Of a DNA stretch of 64,000 nucleotides, positions 7,962 through 19,989 are shown in pieces. Under the pieces are notes generated by a model. The model was not told the DNA's origin. It saw only the letters and a list, made by a program, of their open reading frames with translations, and ran no database searches. Location: contig JAIRKE010000028.1 of the NCBI GenBank assembly GCA_031260295.1, forward strand, positions 124,001 through 188,000, read 5' to 3'. Source of the stretch: Azonexus sp. GTDB lineage: Bacteria > Pseudomonadota > Gammaproteobacteria > Burkholderiales > Rhodocyclaceae. The first letter of the stretch is position 1. Every line of letters begins with the position of its first letter. Both the position numbers and the translations under genes were made by a program.

Positions 7962-8282
7962 ATGAGCAGCGCCATGTATGAGCGGATGCGGGCCAATCCG
8001 AAATTCCAGGAGCTGGTAACGCGGCGGGGACGTTTTGCCTGGGTTCTATCCATCATCGTCCTGACCATGTTCTACGGGTTCGTGATGGTCGTCGCCTTCA
8101 GCCCGGCCACGTTGGGTCAGCCAATTGCCGAAGGTTCGAAAGTCACCGTTGGGGTGGCCGTCGAACTCTTCATGTTCATTTTCTTCTGGGTGTTGACCGC
8201 CTTGTATGTGCGTCGCGCCAACACCGAATTCGATGTCCTGACCCAGGAAGTGGTCAAGGAAGCCTGGAAGGGGCAGAAATGA
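7962..8282 (+). CDS. DUF485 membrane protein (ActP partner)
   Basis: Small inner-membrane protein of 106 residues with two transmembrane helices (about residues 25-47 and 60-82). DUF485 proteins are nearly always encoded just before actP-type acetate symporters, as here. The start has the strong site GAGGGAGAG. Its stop codon overlaps the actP start in ATGA, pointing to translational coupling. The biochemical role is not established; it may stabilise or tune the symporter. Confidence 0.9.
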   Translation: MSSAMYERMRANPKFQELVTRRGRFAWVLSIIVLTMFYGFVMVVAFSPATLGQPIAEGSKVTVGVAVELFMFIFFWVLTALYVRRANTEFDVLTQEVVKEAWKGQK

Positions 8283-9943
8283 TGCGCCATCTGATTACCG
8301 CCACTGGCCTGCTCGGCTTTGCCTCGCTGGTTTTTGCCGCCGATGCCGTCGGCGTCACCGAGAAACAGGCCACCAATTGGCACGCTATCATCATGTTCTG
8401 CATCTTCGTCGCGCTGACGATGGGCATCACCTATTGGGCCGCCAGCCGCACCAAGTCAACGGCGGACTTTTACACCGCCGGCGGCGGCATCACCGGCTTC
8501 CAGAACGGTTTGGCGATTGCCGGCGACTACATGTCGGCGGCCACGCTGCTCGGTCTGACGGCGATGGTCTATTTGCAGGGCTATGACGGCTATATCTACA
8601 TGATGTGCTTCTTCGCCGGCTGGCCGATCATCCTGTTCCTGATGGCCGAGCGTCTGCGCAATCTGGGCAAGTTCACCTTTTCCGACATCACCGCCTACCG
8701 CCTCGATCAAGGCAAGGTGCGGACCATGGCCGCGGTTTCCTCGCTGACCGTCGTCTGCTTCTATCTGATCGCCCAGATGGTCGGCGCCGGCCAACTGATC
8801 AAGCTGCTGTTCGGCCTCGAGTACAAGGTCGCCATCTTCGCCGTCGGCATCCTGATGATGGTCTACGTCACGTTTGGCGGCATGGTCGCGACGACCTGGG
8901 TGCAGATCATCAAGGCCGGCATGCTGCTGTTCGGCGGCACGCTGGTGATGTTCCTGGCGATGAGCGAATTCGGCTTTTCGTTCACCAATCTGCTGGACAA
9001 GGCGATGTCCGTGCACAGTCTCGGCGACAAGCTGATGCAACCGGGCAGCTTTCTGGCCGATCCGGTCACCGCGATTTCGCTCGGTCTCGGCCTGATGTTC
9101 GGCACCGCCGGCCTGCCGCATATCCTGATGCGCTTCTTCACCGTCAGCGACGCCAAGGAAGCCCGCAAGTCGGTGCTCTACGCCTCCGGCTTCGTCGCCT
9201 ACTTCTTCAACGTGATCTTCCTGATGGGCCTGACCGGCATCCTGATCGTCGGCCAGAATCCGGAGTTCTTCGAGGGCGGCGATATCGCCGGCAAGCTGAT
9301 CGGCGGCGGCAACATGGTCGCCATGCACCTAGCCAAGGCCGTCGGCGGCAACATGCTGCTCGGTTTCCTCGCCGCCGTGGCTTTTGCCACCATCCTGGCC
9401 GTTGTCTCCGGGCTGGCCCTGGCTGGCGCTTCCGCCATCTCGCACGACATCTATGCCCGCGTGATCAAGAAGGGCCAGGCTTCGGAGGCGGCGGAAATCC
9501 GCGTTTCCAAGATCGCCACGGTCTGCCTCGGCTTTGTTGCCATCGTCCTCGGCATTGCCTTCGAGAAGCAGAACATCGCCTTCATGGTCGGCCTTGCTTT
9601 CGGCGTTGCCGCCGCCGCCAATTTCCCGGTGCTGATTCTGTCGATGTACTGGAAGGGTCTGACCACCCGTGGCGCGTTGTGGGCCGGTTACGGTGGCCTG
9701 GTCTCGGCGGTGGTCTTCGTGGTCCTGTCGAAATCGGTGTGGGTCGACGTGTTTGGTTTCGCCGCAGCTCCCTTCCCCTACACCCAGCCGGCGTTGTTCG
9801 CCATGCCAATTGCCTTCCTGCTGGCCTTCATTTTCTCGAAGAGCGACAACAGCGTCCGGGCCGGCCAGGAAAAGGAGGCTTTCGAAGATCAGTACGTGCG
9901 CGCCCAGACCGGTTTTGGTGCGGCTGCCGCCGCCAACCACTAA
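8279..9943 (+). CDS. actP: Cation/acetate symporter ActP
   Basis: Sodium:solute symporter family protein of 554 residues with an N-terminal signal-like segment and about 13 transmembrane helices. Family motifs include [20 protein letters not shown] and [12 protein letters not shown] early in the protein, and [14 protein letters not shown] in the middle, which matches the ActP signature. It takes up acetate and related short acids such as propionate and glycolate with a cation. Starts at 8279 and 8282 are both possible. Together with the downstream propionyl-CoA genes it suggests short-chain fatty-acid feeding. Confidence 0.93.
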   Translation: MMRHLITATGLLGFASLVFAADAVGVTEKQATNWHAIIMFCIFVALTMGITYWAASRTKSTADFYTAGGGITGFQNGLAIAGDYMSAATLLGLTAMVYLQGYDGYIYMMCFFAGWPIILFLMAERLRNLGKFTFSDITAYRLDQGKVRTMAAVSSLTVVCFYLIAQMVGAGQLIKLLFGLEYKVAIFAVGILMMVYVTFGGMVATTWVQIIKAGMLLFGGTLVMFLAMSEFGFSFTNLLDKAMSVHSLGDKLMQPGSFLADPVTAISLGLGLMFGTAGLPHILMRFFTVSDAKEARKSVLYASGFVAYFFNVIFLMGLTGILIVGQNPEFFEGGDIAGKLIGGGNMVAMHLAKAVGGNMLLGFLAAVAFATILAVVSGLALAGASAISHDIYARVIKKGQASEAAEIRVSKIATVCLGFVAIVLGIAFEKQNIAFMVGLAFGVAAAANFPVLILSMYWKGLTTRGALWAGYGGLVSAVVFVVLSKSVWVDVFGFAAAPFPYTQPALFAMPIAFLLAFIFSKSDNSVRAGQEKEAFEDQYVRAQTGFGAAAAANH

Positions 9944-9964
9944 GCCATCTTCCGGCATCCCAAA

Positions 9965-10036
9965 GCCCCGCTGCCTAGCCGGGGCATTTGAGATATCCAA
10001 TCCCCGTTCGCGCTTGCGCTGAACGGGGATTTTCTT
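9965..10036 (+). terminator. Tandem hairpins after actP
   Basis: A short stem GCCCCG/CGGGGC (9965-9970 with 9980-9985) is followed by an 11-base perfect stem AATCCCCGTTC/GAACGGGGATT (9999-10009 with 10021-10031) and TTTCTTTTT. The second is a strong intrinsic terminator for the DUF485/actP transcript. Confidence 0.85.
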
Positions 10037-10295
10037 TTTACCGACGCCGCTTGCCAAAGTCCGCTTGGCCGGCGGCTACTCGGGCCGCCTTGCAGCCGAC
10101 GTCCTGGATGCGGTTCATGATTGCGGTGGGGGGGGAGAATGGGCGAGCCAGAGTTTGCCAACTTGCGGCCGGCTTGCTTCCATAATTGTGGATAACGTAC
10201 TATATAGGGCTGACCATATCAAGCAGGGCGCGAGTGCGTGGAATTTTGCATTCTGCATCATCGGCCTGAAAAAATCGAATCAGCGAGGGGGTACC
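10037..10295. other. Leader region of the methylmalonyl-CoA mutase gene
   Basis: About 260 bases between the actP terminator and the mutase start. The reading frame of the mutase stays open upstream but lacks family similarity there, so I treat it as non-coding. It contains a run of eight G (10128-10135), an AT-rich segment with the small palindrome CTATATAG at 10200-10207, and no recognisable cobalamin riboswitch. Confidence 0.5.
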
Positions 10296-12446
10296 ATGTC
10301 TGACAATTTTTTTGATTCCAACAACCTGGATGCTTGGGAGAAAGCTGCTGCCAAGCAAGCCCCCGGCGGCGATGTCGGTAACCTGGTGTGGAACACCCCG
10401 GAAGGCTTGCAACTCAAGGCGCTGTATACGAAAAAGGATGTCGCGGGCCTGGCCTTCGCCGATACCCTGCCCGGCTTCTCGCCCTATCTACGCGGCCCGC
10501 AGCCGACCATGTACGCGGTCAAGCCGTGGACCATCCGCCAGTACGCCGGCTTTTCCACCGCCGAGGCGTCCAACGCCTTCTATCGCAAGGCGCTGGCCGC
10601 TGGCGGTCAGGGCGTTTCGGTGGCCTTCGATCTGGCGACGCATCGCGGCTACGACTCCGATAATCCGCGCGTGCTGGGCGATGTCGGCAAGGCCGGCGTG
10701 GCGATTGATTCGGTCGAGGACATGAAAATCCTGTTCGACGGCATTCCGCTCGACAAGATTTCGGTGTCGATGACGATGAATGGCGCCGTGCTGCCCATTC
10801 TCGCCGGCTACATCGTCGCCGCCGAGGAGCAGGGCGTGCAGCAGGCGCAACTGTCCGGCACCATCCAAAACGACATCCTCAAAGAGTTCATGGTGCGGAA
10901 CACCTATATCTATCCGCCCAAGCCGTCGATGAAGATCATCGCCGATATTTTCGGCTACACGGCGCAGCACATGCCGAAATTCAACTCGATCTCGATCTCC
11001 GGCTATCACATCCAGGAAGCCGGCGCCAACCAGGCCATCGAGCTGGCCTTCACGCTGGCCGACGGCATGGAGTACGTGCGTACCGGGGTCGCTTCCGGCA
11101 TGGACGTCGATACCTTTGCCGGTCGCCTGTCCTTCTTCTGGGCGGTGGGCATGAATTTCTATCTGGAAATCGCCAAGATGCGCGCCGGCCGCCTGTTGTG
11201 GGACCGCATCATGACCGGCTTCAACGCCAAGAGCGCCAAGTCGAAGATGCTGCGCACGCACAGCCAGACCTCGGGCTGGTCGCTGACCGAGCAGGATCCG
11301 TACAACAACGTGGTGCGCACCACCATCGAGGCGATGGCGGCGGTTTTCGGTGGCACCCAGTCGTTGCACACCAATGCGCTCGACGAGGCGATCGCGCTGC
11401 CGACCGAGTTCTCGGCCCGCATCGCCCGCAATACCCAACTGATCATTCAGGAAGAAACGCACATCACCAATGTCGTCGACCCGTGGGCCGGCTCCTACAT
11501 GATGGAGAAGCTGACCCAGGACATGGCCGACAAGGCCTGGGGCATCATCCAGGAAATCGAAGCGATGGGCGGCATGACCAAGGCTGTCGAATCCGGCTGG
11601 GCCAAGATGCAGGTCGAGACCTGCGCCGCCGATAAGCAGGCGCGCATCGATTCGGGCAAGGACGTGATCGTCGGCGTCAACAAATATAAGCTGGCCAAGG
11701 AAGACGCGATCGATATCCTGGATATCGACAACCATGCCGTGCGCGAGGCGCAGATCGCCCGCCTCAAGCAAATCCGCGCCAAACGCGACACGGCCGCGGT
11801 CGATGCCGCGCTGGCGGCGCTGACCCGGTGTGCCGAAACCGGCGAAGGCAACTTGCTCGACCTGTCGGTCAAGGCCATTCGTCTGCGCGCCACGGTCGGC
11901 GAGGTGTCGGATGCGCTAGAAAAAGTTTTCGGCCGCTTCCGCGCCAATAACCAGACGATCTCGGGCGTGTACGGAGGTGTTGTGGAAGGTCAGGAAAGCT
12001 GGGAACAGATCAAGGCCGATGTCGCCAAGTTCGCCGAAGAAGAAGGCCGCCGGCCGCGCATCATGATCGCCAAGCTCGGCCAGGATGGCCATGACCGCGG
12101 CGCCAAGGTGGTTGCTACGGCCTATGCTGATCTCGGCTTCGATATTGACATGGGACCGCTGTTCCAGACGCCGGAAGAGGCAGCCCGCCAAGCCATCGAG
12201 AACGACGTGCACGCCATCGGCTGCTCGTCGTTGGCGGCCGGCCACAAGACCCTGGTGCCGCAACTGATCCAGGCGCTGAAGGCGCAAGGCGCCAACGACA
12301 TCATCGTGTTTGCCGGCGGCGTCATTCCGGCCCAGGACTACGACGCGCTGTTTGCCGCCGGCGCCAAGGCCGTGTTCGGCCCCGGTACTCGCATCGAGGA
12401 TTCGGCGCGCAAGGTGCTCGAAGAAATCAGGCAGGCGCGCGGCTAA
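10296..12446 (+). CDS. scpA: Methylmalonyl-CoA mutase
   Basis: Adenosylcobalamin enzyme that interconverts methylmalonyl-CoA and succinyl-CoA. This is a single 716-residue chain containing both domains, as in ScpA or MutB. The N-terminal TIM-barrel includes [19 protein letters not shown] and the substrate segment [14 protein letters not shown]. The C-terminal cobalamin domain carries the base-off motif [12 protein letters not shown] near residue 600, whose His ligates cobalt. The start is the ATG at 10296 after GAGGGGG. The meaB, pccB and pccA genes follow, giving propionyl-CoA to succinyl-CoA apart from the epimerase step. Confidence 0.97.
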   Translation: MSDNFFDSNNLDAWEKAAAKQAPGGDVGNLVWNTPEGLQLKALYTKKDVAGLAFADTLPGFSPYLRGPQPTMYAVKPWTIRQYAGFSTAEASNAFYRKALAAGGQGVSVAFDLATHRGYDSDNPRVLGDVGKAGVAIDSVEDMKILFDGIPLDKISVSMTMNGAVLPILAGYIVAAEEQGVQQAQLSGTIQNDILKEFMVRNTYIYPPKPSMKIIADIFGYTAQHMPKFNSISISGYHIQEAGANQAIELAFTLADGMEYVRTGVASGMDVDTFAGRLSFFWAVGMNFYLEIAKMRAGRLLWDRIMTGFNAKSAKSKMLRTHSQTSGWSLTEQDPYNNVVRTTIEAMAAVFGGTQSLHTNALDEAIALPTEFSARIARNTQLIIQEETHITNVVDPWAGSYMMEKLTQDMADKAWGIIQEIEAMGGMTKAVESGWAKMQVETCAADKQARIDSGKDVIVGVNKYKLAKEDAIDILDIDNHAVREAQIARLKQIRAKRDTAAVDAALAALTRCAETGEGNLLDLSVKAIRLRATVGEVSDALEKVFGRFRANNQTISGVYGGVVEGQESWEQIKADVAKFAEEEGRRPRIMIAKLGQDGHDRGAKVVATAYADLGFDIDMGPLFQTPEEAARQAIENDVHAIGCSSLAAGHKTLVPQLIQALKAQGANDIIVFAGGVIPAQDYDALFAAGAKAVFGPGTRIEDSARKVLEEIRQARG

Positions 12447-12470
12447 ATCTGGATGAAGCTGGAAGCGCCC

Positions 12471-13460
12471 ATGCCTGTCAATCTGCTGTCCGACGCCGAC
12501 CGGCAACTGGTCGACGGCGTGCTGGCCGGCCAGCGCCGGGCGTTGGCCAAGGCCATCACGCTGATCGAGTCGACGCGCGCCGATCACCAGCAGCGGGCGC
12601 AGCAGGTGTTGACGGCGCTCTTGCCGCAGACCGGCAAAGCCATCCGCATCGGCATTTCCGGTGTCCCGGGGGCGGGCAAGTCCACTTTCATCGAAGCGCT
12701 CGGCGTCTGGCTGATCGAGCAGGGCAAGAAGCTGGCCGTGCTGGCCGTCGATCCCTCGTCCTCGGTGACCGGCGGCTCCATCCTCGGCGACAAGACGCGT
12801 ATGGAGCAGCTTTCACAGTGCGAGGAAGCCTTCATTCGTCCCAGCCCGTCGGCTGGCTCCTTGGGCGGTGTCGCCGAGAAGACGCGCGAGGCCATGCTGT
12901 TGTGCGAGGCCGCCGGCCACGATGTAATCATCATCGAGACGGTCGGCGTCGGCCAGTCGGAAACGACGGTGGCCGGCATGGTCGACATGTTCTGCCTGCT
13001 GCAATTGCCGAACGCCGGCGATGACTTGCAGGCAATCAAGAAGGGCATCGTCGAGATCGCCGATCTGGTGGTCATCAACAAGGCCGACATCGATCCCCGG
13101 GCGACGGCCGTGGTGCGCGCCCAGTGGCGCAACGCGCTGCACATGCTGCGCCCGGCCTCGCCCCACTGGGCGCCGCCGGTGATCGCGCTGTCGGCGCTGC
13201 ACAAGCAGGGGATCGCCGATTTCTGGGAACAAGTCGAGCAATACCAGGCAGCCCTGAAGCCGACTGGCGAATTTGCCGCCAAGCGCCAGCACCAGGCGCT
13301 GGCCTGGATGTGGCAGTTGATCGATTCCGGCTTGCGCCGGCATTTCCGTCACCACCCGCGCGTCCAGGAGAATTTGCCGGCCTTCGCCCGTTCCGTCGAG
13401 GCAGGACACACGACGCCGGCCGCCGCCGCGTATGCCCTGCTCGGCTATCTGAAACACTGA
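12471..13460 (+). CDS. meaB: Methylmalonyl-CoA mutase chaperone GTPase MeaB
   Basis: G3E-family GTPase that guards and reloads the cobalamin cofactor of methylmalonyl-CoA mutase. From 12471 it has 329 residues. Visible motifs are the Walker A loop GVPGAGKST, the switch segments [20 protein letters not shown] and [11 protein letters not shown], and NKAD for guanine recognition. An upstream ATG at 12453 adds six residues; I favour 12471 because GGAAG lies five bases before it. It follows the mutase by a few bases, the usual arrangement. Confidence 0.94.
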   Translation: MPVNLLSDADRQLVDGVLAGQRRALAKAITLIESTRADHQQRAQQVLTALLPQTGKAIRIGISGVPGAGKSTFIEALGVWLIEQGKKLAVLAVDPSSSVTGGSILGDKTRMEQLSQCEEAFIRPSPSAGSLGGVAEKTREAMLLCEAAGHDVIIIETVGVGQSETTVAGMVDMFCLLQLPNAGDDLQAIKKGIVEIADLVVINKADIDPRATAVVRAQWRNALHMLRPASPHWAPPVIALSALHKQGIADFWEQVEQYQAALKPTGEFAAKRQHQALAWMWQLIDSGLRRHFRHHPRVQENLPAFARSVEAGHTTPAAAAYALLGYLKH

Positions 13461-13494
13461 CGAATTATTACCCGACCCACTTAGGGAGTTTTCT

Positions 13495-15030
<1,536 letters not shown>

Positions 15031-15050
15031 GCGCCAGGAAGGAATAGAAC

Positions 15051-17066
15051 ATGTTCAAGAAAATCCTCATTGCCAACCGCGGCGAGATTGCCTGCCGCGT
15101 CATCAAGACCGCCCGCAAGATGGGTATCGCCACCGTTGCCGTCTATTCCGAGGCCGACAAGGATGCCCTGCACGTCGACATGGCCGACGAGGCCGTCTGT
15201 ATCGGGCCGGCCGCTTCGAAAGAGTCCTACCTGGTCATGGACAAGATCATCGCCGCCTGCAAGCAGACCGGTGCCGAGGCGGTCCATCCGGGCTATGGCT
15301 TCCTGTCCGAAAATGCCGAATTCTCGCGTCGCCTGGAAGAGGAAGGCATCAAGTTCATCGGCCCGAAGCATTACTCGGTCGCCAAGATGGGCGACAAGAT
15401 CGAGTCCAAGAAGCTGGCCATTGTGGCCAAGGTCAACACCATCCCTGGTCATAACGAGGCCATTGCCGGTCCGGACGAGGCCGTCGAGATTGCCAAGAAG
15501 ATCGGCTATCCGGTGATGATCAAGGCCTCTGCCGGCGGTGGCGGCAAGGGCCTGCGCGTTGCCTACAACGATGCCGAGGCGCACGAGGGTTTCTCCTCCT
15601 GCGTCAACGAAGCGCGCAATTCCTTTGGCGACGACCGCGTGTTCATCGAGAAGTACGTGCTTGAGCCGCGCCATATCGAAATCCAGGTGCTCGGCGATGC
15701 GCACGGCAATTACGTCTATCTGAACGAGCGCGACTGCTCGATCCAGCGCCGCCACCAAAAGGTCATCGAGGAGGCGCCGAGTCCCTTCGTCGACCCCGAG
15801 ATGCGCAAGGCCATGGGCGAGCAGGCCGTGGCCCTGGCTCGCGCCGTTAACTACGAATCGGCGGGTACTGTCGAGTTTGTTGTCTCCGGTGCGACTAAGG
15901 AGTTCTACTTCCTGGAAATGAACACCCGCTTGCAGGTCGAGCACCCGGTCACCGAACTGATTACCGGCCTCGACCTAGTCGAGCAGATGATCCGCGTTGC
16001 CGCCGGCGAGAAGCTGCCGCTCACTCAGGCCGACGTCAAGATCAACGGCTGGTCGATGGAATGCCGGATCAATGCCGAGGATCCGTTCCGCGGCTTCCTG
16101 CCCTCCACCGGGCGCTTGGTCAAGTTCCTGCCGCCGGCCGAGAGTGTCGATGCCAATGGCGCCACACGCGTCGATACCGGCGTCTATGATGGCGGCGAAA
16201 TCTCGATGTTCTACGACTCGATGATCGCCAAGCTGATTGTGCACGCCAAGGACCGCAACGCGGCGATCGCCCGTATGCGCGATGCGCTGAATGCCTTCGT
16301 GATCCACGGCATCTCCTCGAACATCCCGTTCCAGGCGGCGTTGATGCAGCACCCGCGCTTCCAGTCCGGCATCTTCGATACCAGCTTCATCGCCAAGGAG
16401 TATCCGAAGGGTTTCGATACCTCGATGGTTCCGCACGATGACCCGGCCCTGCTGGTCTCGGTCGTCGCCTACGTTTACCGTGCCTTTACCGACCGTTCGG
16501 CGTCGATCACCGGCCAGTTGCAAGGCCACGAGCGCATCGTCGGCGACCAGTGGATGGTGGTTCGCTTGCGGGGCGGCGGGCAGAAAGAGAACCATCCGGT
16601 CACGGCGCGCCGGATCCCGGGCGGCTACTACGTCGAATACAACGGTAAGAGCTACGAGATTCTATCCGACTGGAAGCTGGGCGAATCGCTGTTCAACGGT
16701 ACCTGCAATGGCGAATCCTTCACCTTGCAGGTGGCGCGCTTCAAGACCCGCTACAGCCTGTATCACTGGGGTTCCCGTGCCGACTTCATGGTCATGAGCG
16801 CACGCGCCGCCGAGCTGCTGGCGCTGATGCCGGACAAGCCGGCGCCCGACCTGTCTAAGTTCCTGCTCTCGCCGATGCCGGGCTTGTTGCGTGAGATCGC
16901 GGTCGAGGTTGGCCGGGAAGTGAAGGTCGGCGAGAAGCTGGCCGTCATCGAGGCGATGAAGATGGAAAACATCCTCAAGGCCGAGCAAGACTGCAAGGTG
17001 AAGAAAATTTCGGTCGCTGTCGGCGAAAGCCTGTCGGTCGACCAGGTGATCATCGAGTTCGAGTGA
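15051..17066 (+). CDS. pccA: Propionyl-CoA carboxylase alpha chain (biotin carboxylase + BCCP)
   Basis: 671-residue subunit that carboxylates its own biotin with ATP and bicarbonate. In order it has the biotin carboxylase N-domain ([18 protein letters not shown]), an ATP-grasp domain with the glycine-rich loop KASAGGGGKGLR, the active-site segment [12 protein letters not shown], the BT linker region typical of propionyl-CoA carboxylases (about 470-590), and a C-terminal biotinyl domain with EAMKMEN, whose Lys carries biotin. The single-chain layout separates it from AccC at 40483, which lacks the biotinyl domain. Confidence 0.96.
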   Translation: MFKKILIANRGEIACRVIKTARKMGIATVAVYSEADKDALHVDMADEAVCIGPAASKESYLVMDKIIAACKQTGAEAVHPGYGFLSENAEFSRRLEEEGIKFIGPKHYSVAKMGDKIESKKLAIVAKVNTIPGHNEAIAGPDEAVEIAKKIGYPVMIKASAGGGGKGLRVAYNDAEAHEGFSSCVNEARNSFGDDRVFIEKYVLEPRHIEIQVLGDAHGNYVYLNERDCSIQRRHQKVIEEAPSPFVDPEMRKAMGEQAVALARAVNYESAGTVEFVVSGATKEFYFLEMNTRLQVEHPVTELITGLDLVEQMIRVAAGEKLPLTQADVKINGWSMECRINAEDPFRGFLPSTGRLVKFLPPAESVDANGATRVDTGVYDGGEISMFYDSMIAKLIVHAKDRNAAIARMRDALNAFVIHGISSNIPFQAALMQHPRFQSGIFDTSFIAKEYPKGFDTSMVPHDDPALLVSVVAYVYRAFTDRSASITGQLQGHERIVGDQWMVVRLRGGGQKENHPVTARRIPGGYYVEYNGKSYEILSDWKLGESLFNGTCNGESFTLQVARFKTRYSLYHWGSRADFMVMSARAAELLALMPDKPAPDLSKFLLSPMPGLLREIAVEVGREVKVGEKLAVIEAMKMENILKAEQDCKVKKISVAVGESLSVDQVIIEFE

Positions 17067-17111
17067 TGATGTTCCGCCGCTGCCGGTCAGTCGCCGGCAG
17101 CTGCCGCAACG

Positions 17112-17142
17112 AAGGCCCGTCGCAAGACGGGCCTTGTCGTTT
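17112..17142. terminator. Terminator between pccA and a convergent gene
   Basis: A perfect ten-base stem AAGGCCCGTC/GACGGGCCTT with a GCAA tetraloop (17112-17121 with 17126-17135) is followed by GTCGTTT. It lies between convergent genes and probably serves pccA. Confidence 0.8.
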
Positions 17143-18679
17143 ACACGGCGTGGCAGGCGTAGCGGACGAAATCGACGCCGCGTTCGAGCACTTCGTCCGG
17201 CTGCAAATGTTCCAGCGTTGCGCCGCCGATGGCGAGCGTGACGCCTACCCGGACTCCGGCCGTGGCCGGTAGCACCAGCGACAATTCCTCGTCCTGGCAA
17301 ATCAGGAAGGCCGGAATGTGCCCGCTGGCCCGGGAGCGTGGCTCGGTGCGCTTGAGCCAGCCGGCTTCGATTTCGCCTTCGTACCAGTGCAAGCCGCCTG
17401 ACAGCACGTCGCCGGTCATGACTTGCAGGCCGAACAGCACGCCGAGCCGCGCCTGGCCGCGTACATGGGCGGCCACTAGGCAGGGCGCCTGGCGGCGCGG
17501 GCCGGGGGCGACGGAGGGGCGCAGGACCATGCCATCGAATTGTTTCCAGGTTTCGGTGGCGACCTCGATACGCTTGATTGCCGTCGTTGCCTGTTCGGCG
17601 CGGTCGAAGCCGAACAGCGCGGTGCGCTGGTGGGCGAGCACGGAACTGTCGATGTCGATGTCGCCGATGGCGTTCAGGTAGTCGCCGCGCAGCACGGCAT
17701 AAGCGTCCTCGCTGCCGAAAGCGAGGGCTGTGTCGCCGGGTTCTTCGCCGGTTTCGCGTTCGGGCATGCTCAGGCTATGACGGACTTCCTTCAGTAGACG
17801 GATGCTGGCGGTCGGCGACAGCTCGCGGCCAAGTTTCAGGGCTTCTGGCGACACGCCCTGCTGCAATGTTTCGAGGCGCCCGCGCAACTTGCGGTCGACA
17901 GCGCGAATGTCGAGCCAGCGCGGCGCTTCGTCGGGCAGCGGAGCGCCGTACAGGGCGCTCAGATCGAGGTTGCGAGCGCGCGCGTCGGTATCAGGCTCGC
18001 TGCGGAATTCGGCCAGTTCGCGCCAGCGGCTGAGGGCGCGGTTGGCCACGGCCAATTGCGGCGCAGTCAGCCGGTAGGGGTCGATCAAGCGCAGCAGAAA
18101 AGCCCAAGCCAGGTGGCCACCGACAGTGGCGGCGCCGAGATGGGGAAAATCCCCGTCCGGCAAGGGGCGCGCTAACACATTGTCATGAATGGCCAGGGCG
18201 AGGAGGCCGAGCAGCAAGCGGTCGAGCGCCACCGGGCATTCGTAAGCGGCGAGAAAGTGGCTGTGGGCGGCAAGGCGCAGAGCGCAGGCGGCGCGATTGA
18301 GCGCCAGGCTGCGCCCCTGGATGCCCAGTTCCTCGTAGCGGCGCAGATAGGCAACGCCGAGACGGTGCCAGAAGCGGGCCACCAGTTCGAAGGCACGGTA
18401 GTCGTCGGCAGGCAAGGGCAGGGCCTTGCGCACGAAGCGCGGCTCGATGTGCTCCTGCAACGGTACCGCCGCCGTGCGCAGCAGCCCAAGCAGTTCGATA
18501 GCCAGCGCCGGGTCGCCGCCAGCGCTGCCGTCGATGGCTTCAACCTGCATAGCCAGGGCCGCCAGCGTCTGTTGCGGATGGGCGCGCGGTTGCTTGGCCA
18601 GCCAGGCGCGAGCCTCAGAAACATCCTGAAAGGCCAGGGCAATGTTCTTGCGCGGATCCGGCAGGATTAACCGATACAT
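17141..18679 (-). CDS. Uncharacterised 512-residue protein
   Basis: I do not recognise this protein with certainty. It has 512 residues, no signal peptide and no convincing transmembrane helix. The N-terminal 270 residues look largely helical, with many Leu/Ala/Arg stretches. The C-terminal 130 residues look beta-rich (ARLGVLFGLQVMTGDVLSGG, HIPAFLICQ, GVRVGVTLAIGGATLEHLQ). The ETWKQFDGMVLR segment loosely resembles atypical PilZ-type domains, but no clear RxxxR plus NxSxxG pair is present, so I do not assign that function. The ATG at 18679 has AGGAG upstream. It is divergent from a small unknown gene. Confidence 0.75.
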   Translation of the reverse strand: MYRLILPDPRKNIALAFQDVSEARAWLAKQPRAHPQQTLAALAMQVEAIDGSAGGDPALAIELLGLLRTAAVPLQEHIEPRFVRKALPLPADDYRAFELVARFWHRLGVAYLRRYEELGIQGRSLALNRAACALRLAAHSHFLAAYECPVALDRLLLGLLALAIHDNVLARPLPDGDFPHLGAATVGGHLAWAFLLRLIDPYRLTAPQLAVANRALSRWRELAEFRSEPDTDARARNLDLSALYGAPLPDEAPRWLDIRAVDRKLRGRLETLQQGVSPEALKLGRELSPTASIRLLKEVRHSLSMPERETGEEPGDTALAFGSEDAYAVLRGDYLNAIGDIDIDSSVLAHQRTALFGFDRAEQATTAIKRIEVATETWKQFDGMVLRPSVAPGPRRQAPCLVAAHVRGQARLGVLFGLQVMTGDVLSGGLHWYEGEIEAGWLKRTEPRSRASGHIPAFLICQDEELSLVLPATAGVRVGVTLAIGGATLEHLQPDEVLERGVDFVRYACHAV

Positions 18680-18711
18680 CGAAAACTCTCCTTTGGTTGT
18701 ATGCTCCACCC

Positions 18712-18975
18712 ATGGGCGGATTTGAACATTATGACCGGGAGTTGCGGGAACTGGATCACGAGATTCAGCGCTACGCGGCGATTTGCGGCGTCAACCTGGC
18801 CAATCGCCATGAGATCGATGCCTGTCTGGCTGACGACCATTTGTCCTGGACCAAGGATCGGGCGCGTGAATCGCTGTGTGGACTGCTGATTCTGCGCATC
18901 AAGCTGGAAGCCGAAATGATCGAGCTCGGCTTCTCGCCGGCTCCGTTGCTGCGTTCAAGCGTCGCGCCCGAGTGA
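18712..18975 (+). CDS. Small uncharacterised protein
   Basis: Predicted 87-residue soluble protein starting with MGGFEHYDRELRELDHEI. It is rich in charged residues and probably helical; no motif is recognised and no signal peptide is seen. The start is taken at the ATG on 18712; a TTG at 18697 would add five residues. It begins 32 bases from the divergent start of the 512-residue unknown, so the two may share a control region. Support is moderate: codon use looks like the neighbours and the frame is clean. Confidence 0.6.
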   Translation: MGGFEHYDRELRELDHEIQRYAAICGVNLANRHEIDACLADDHLSWTKDRARESLCGLLILRIKLEAEMIELGFSPAPLLRSSVAPE

Positions 18976-18982
18976 TGGCTCC

Positions 18983-19915
18983 TCAGCCGTCGGCGTTGAT
19001 GCGGGCGATCAGCGCCTGCAACGTCGCCGCCGCCTGTTCGTTGGCCACCTGACAGGTGCCGGCCGCCTGATGGCCGCCGCCGCCGTAGGCCAACATCAGT
19101 TCGCCGACATTGGTTTTGCTGCCGCGGTCGAGGATCGATTTGCCGGTGGCGAACACGGTGTTCTGCTGCTGCACGCCCCATAGCACGTGGATCGAAATGT
19201 TGGTCTGCGGGAACAGCGCATAGATCGTGAAGCGGTTGGTCGCCCAGATGGTTTCCTCGTCGCGCAGGTCGAGCACCACCAGGTTTTTGTGCACGGTGGC
19301 GCAGCGCAGAATCTGGTCCTTGGCCTTGTCGCTGTGCTCGAAATACAGCTCGACGCGTTCCTTGACGTCGGGCAAGGCGAGGATGTCGTCGATGTCATGG
19401 TCGCGGCAGTACTTGATCAAGTCCATCATCAGCGCGTAGTTGCTGATGCGGAAGTCGCGGAAGCGGCCGAGGCCGGTGCGGGCGTCCATCAGGAAATTGA
19501 GCAGCACCCAGCCGCCGGGGTTGAGGATGTCGTCGCGGCTGAACTGCGCCGAGTCGCTCTTGTCGACAGCCTCCATCATCGCCTCGGAAATGCGCGGGAA
19601 GGCCGCTTTGCCGCCGTAGTAGTCATAGACGACACGGGCCGCCGAAGGGGCGTCGGCATCGATGATGTGGTTGGCCCGCTCGCGGGTGTTGCGCAGCATT
19701 TCTGACAGGTGGTGATCGAAAGCGAGATGGGCGCCGGCGACGTAGGGCAGGTTGGTGGTGATGTCGCGGTTGCCGATGTCGATCTTGCCGTCCTGCATGT
19801 CCTTCGGGTGCACGAACTTGATGTCGTCAATCAGGTTCAGTTCGTTGAGCAGCACGGCACAGACCAGGCCGTCGAAATCGCTGCGGGTGACGAGGCGGAA
19901 TTTCTCTGAAGTCAT
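18983..19915 (-). CDS. DHH/DHHA1 family phosphoesterase
   Basis: Protein of 310 residues related to DHH-family phosphoesterases, which include pyrophosphatases, exopolyphosphatases, nano-RNases and c-di-nucleotide phosphodiesterases. The N-terminal metal site is visible as SDFDGLVCAVL near residues 12-22 and FDHHLS near 66-71. The C-terminal DHHA1-type motif is GGGGHQAAGT. No membrane or sensory domain is attached. The substrate cannot be decided from sequence alone; many annotations call this group exopolyphosphatase-like. Its stop is close to the 3' end of the small gene on the other strand. Confidence 0.82.
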   Translation of the reverse strand: MTSEKFRLVTRSDFDGLVCAVLLNELNLIDDIKFVHPKDMQDGKIDIGNRDITTNLPYVAGAHLAFDHHLSEMLRNTRERANHIIDADAPSAARVVYDYYGGKAAFPRISEAMMEAVDKSDSAQFSRDDILNPGGWVLLNFLMDARTGLGRFRDFRISNYALMMDLIKYCRDHDIDDILALPDVKERVELYFEHSDKAKDQILRCATVHKNLVVLDLRDEETIWATNRFTIYALFPQTNISIHVLWGVQQQNTVFATGKSILDRGSKTNVGELMLAYGGGGHQAAGTCQVANEQAAATLQALIARINADG

Positions 19916-19989
19916 GGGGTGTCTCCGGTAGGCCAGGAATCAGCGTAGATTAAAACACAAGGGATGGCCGCTGTAGGCAAAAGGTGGGA

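Noticed and set aside
10037-10295. Possible cobalamin riboswitch before methylmalonyl-CoA mutase
   Set aside because: I looked for the conserved B12-box (GCCACTG-type) and the surrounding helices in the leader and found no convincing match.
10065-10295. N-terminal extension of the mutase frame by about 77 residues
   Set aside because: The extension begins at a TTG, has no similarity to mutases, and an ATG with a good ribosome site exists at 10296.
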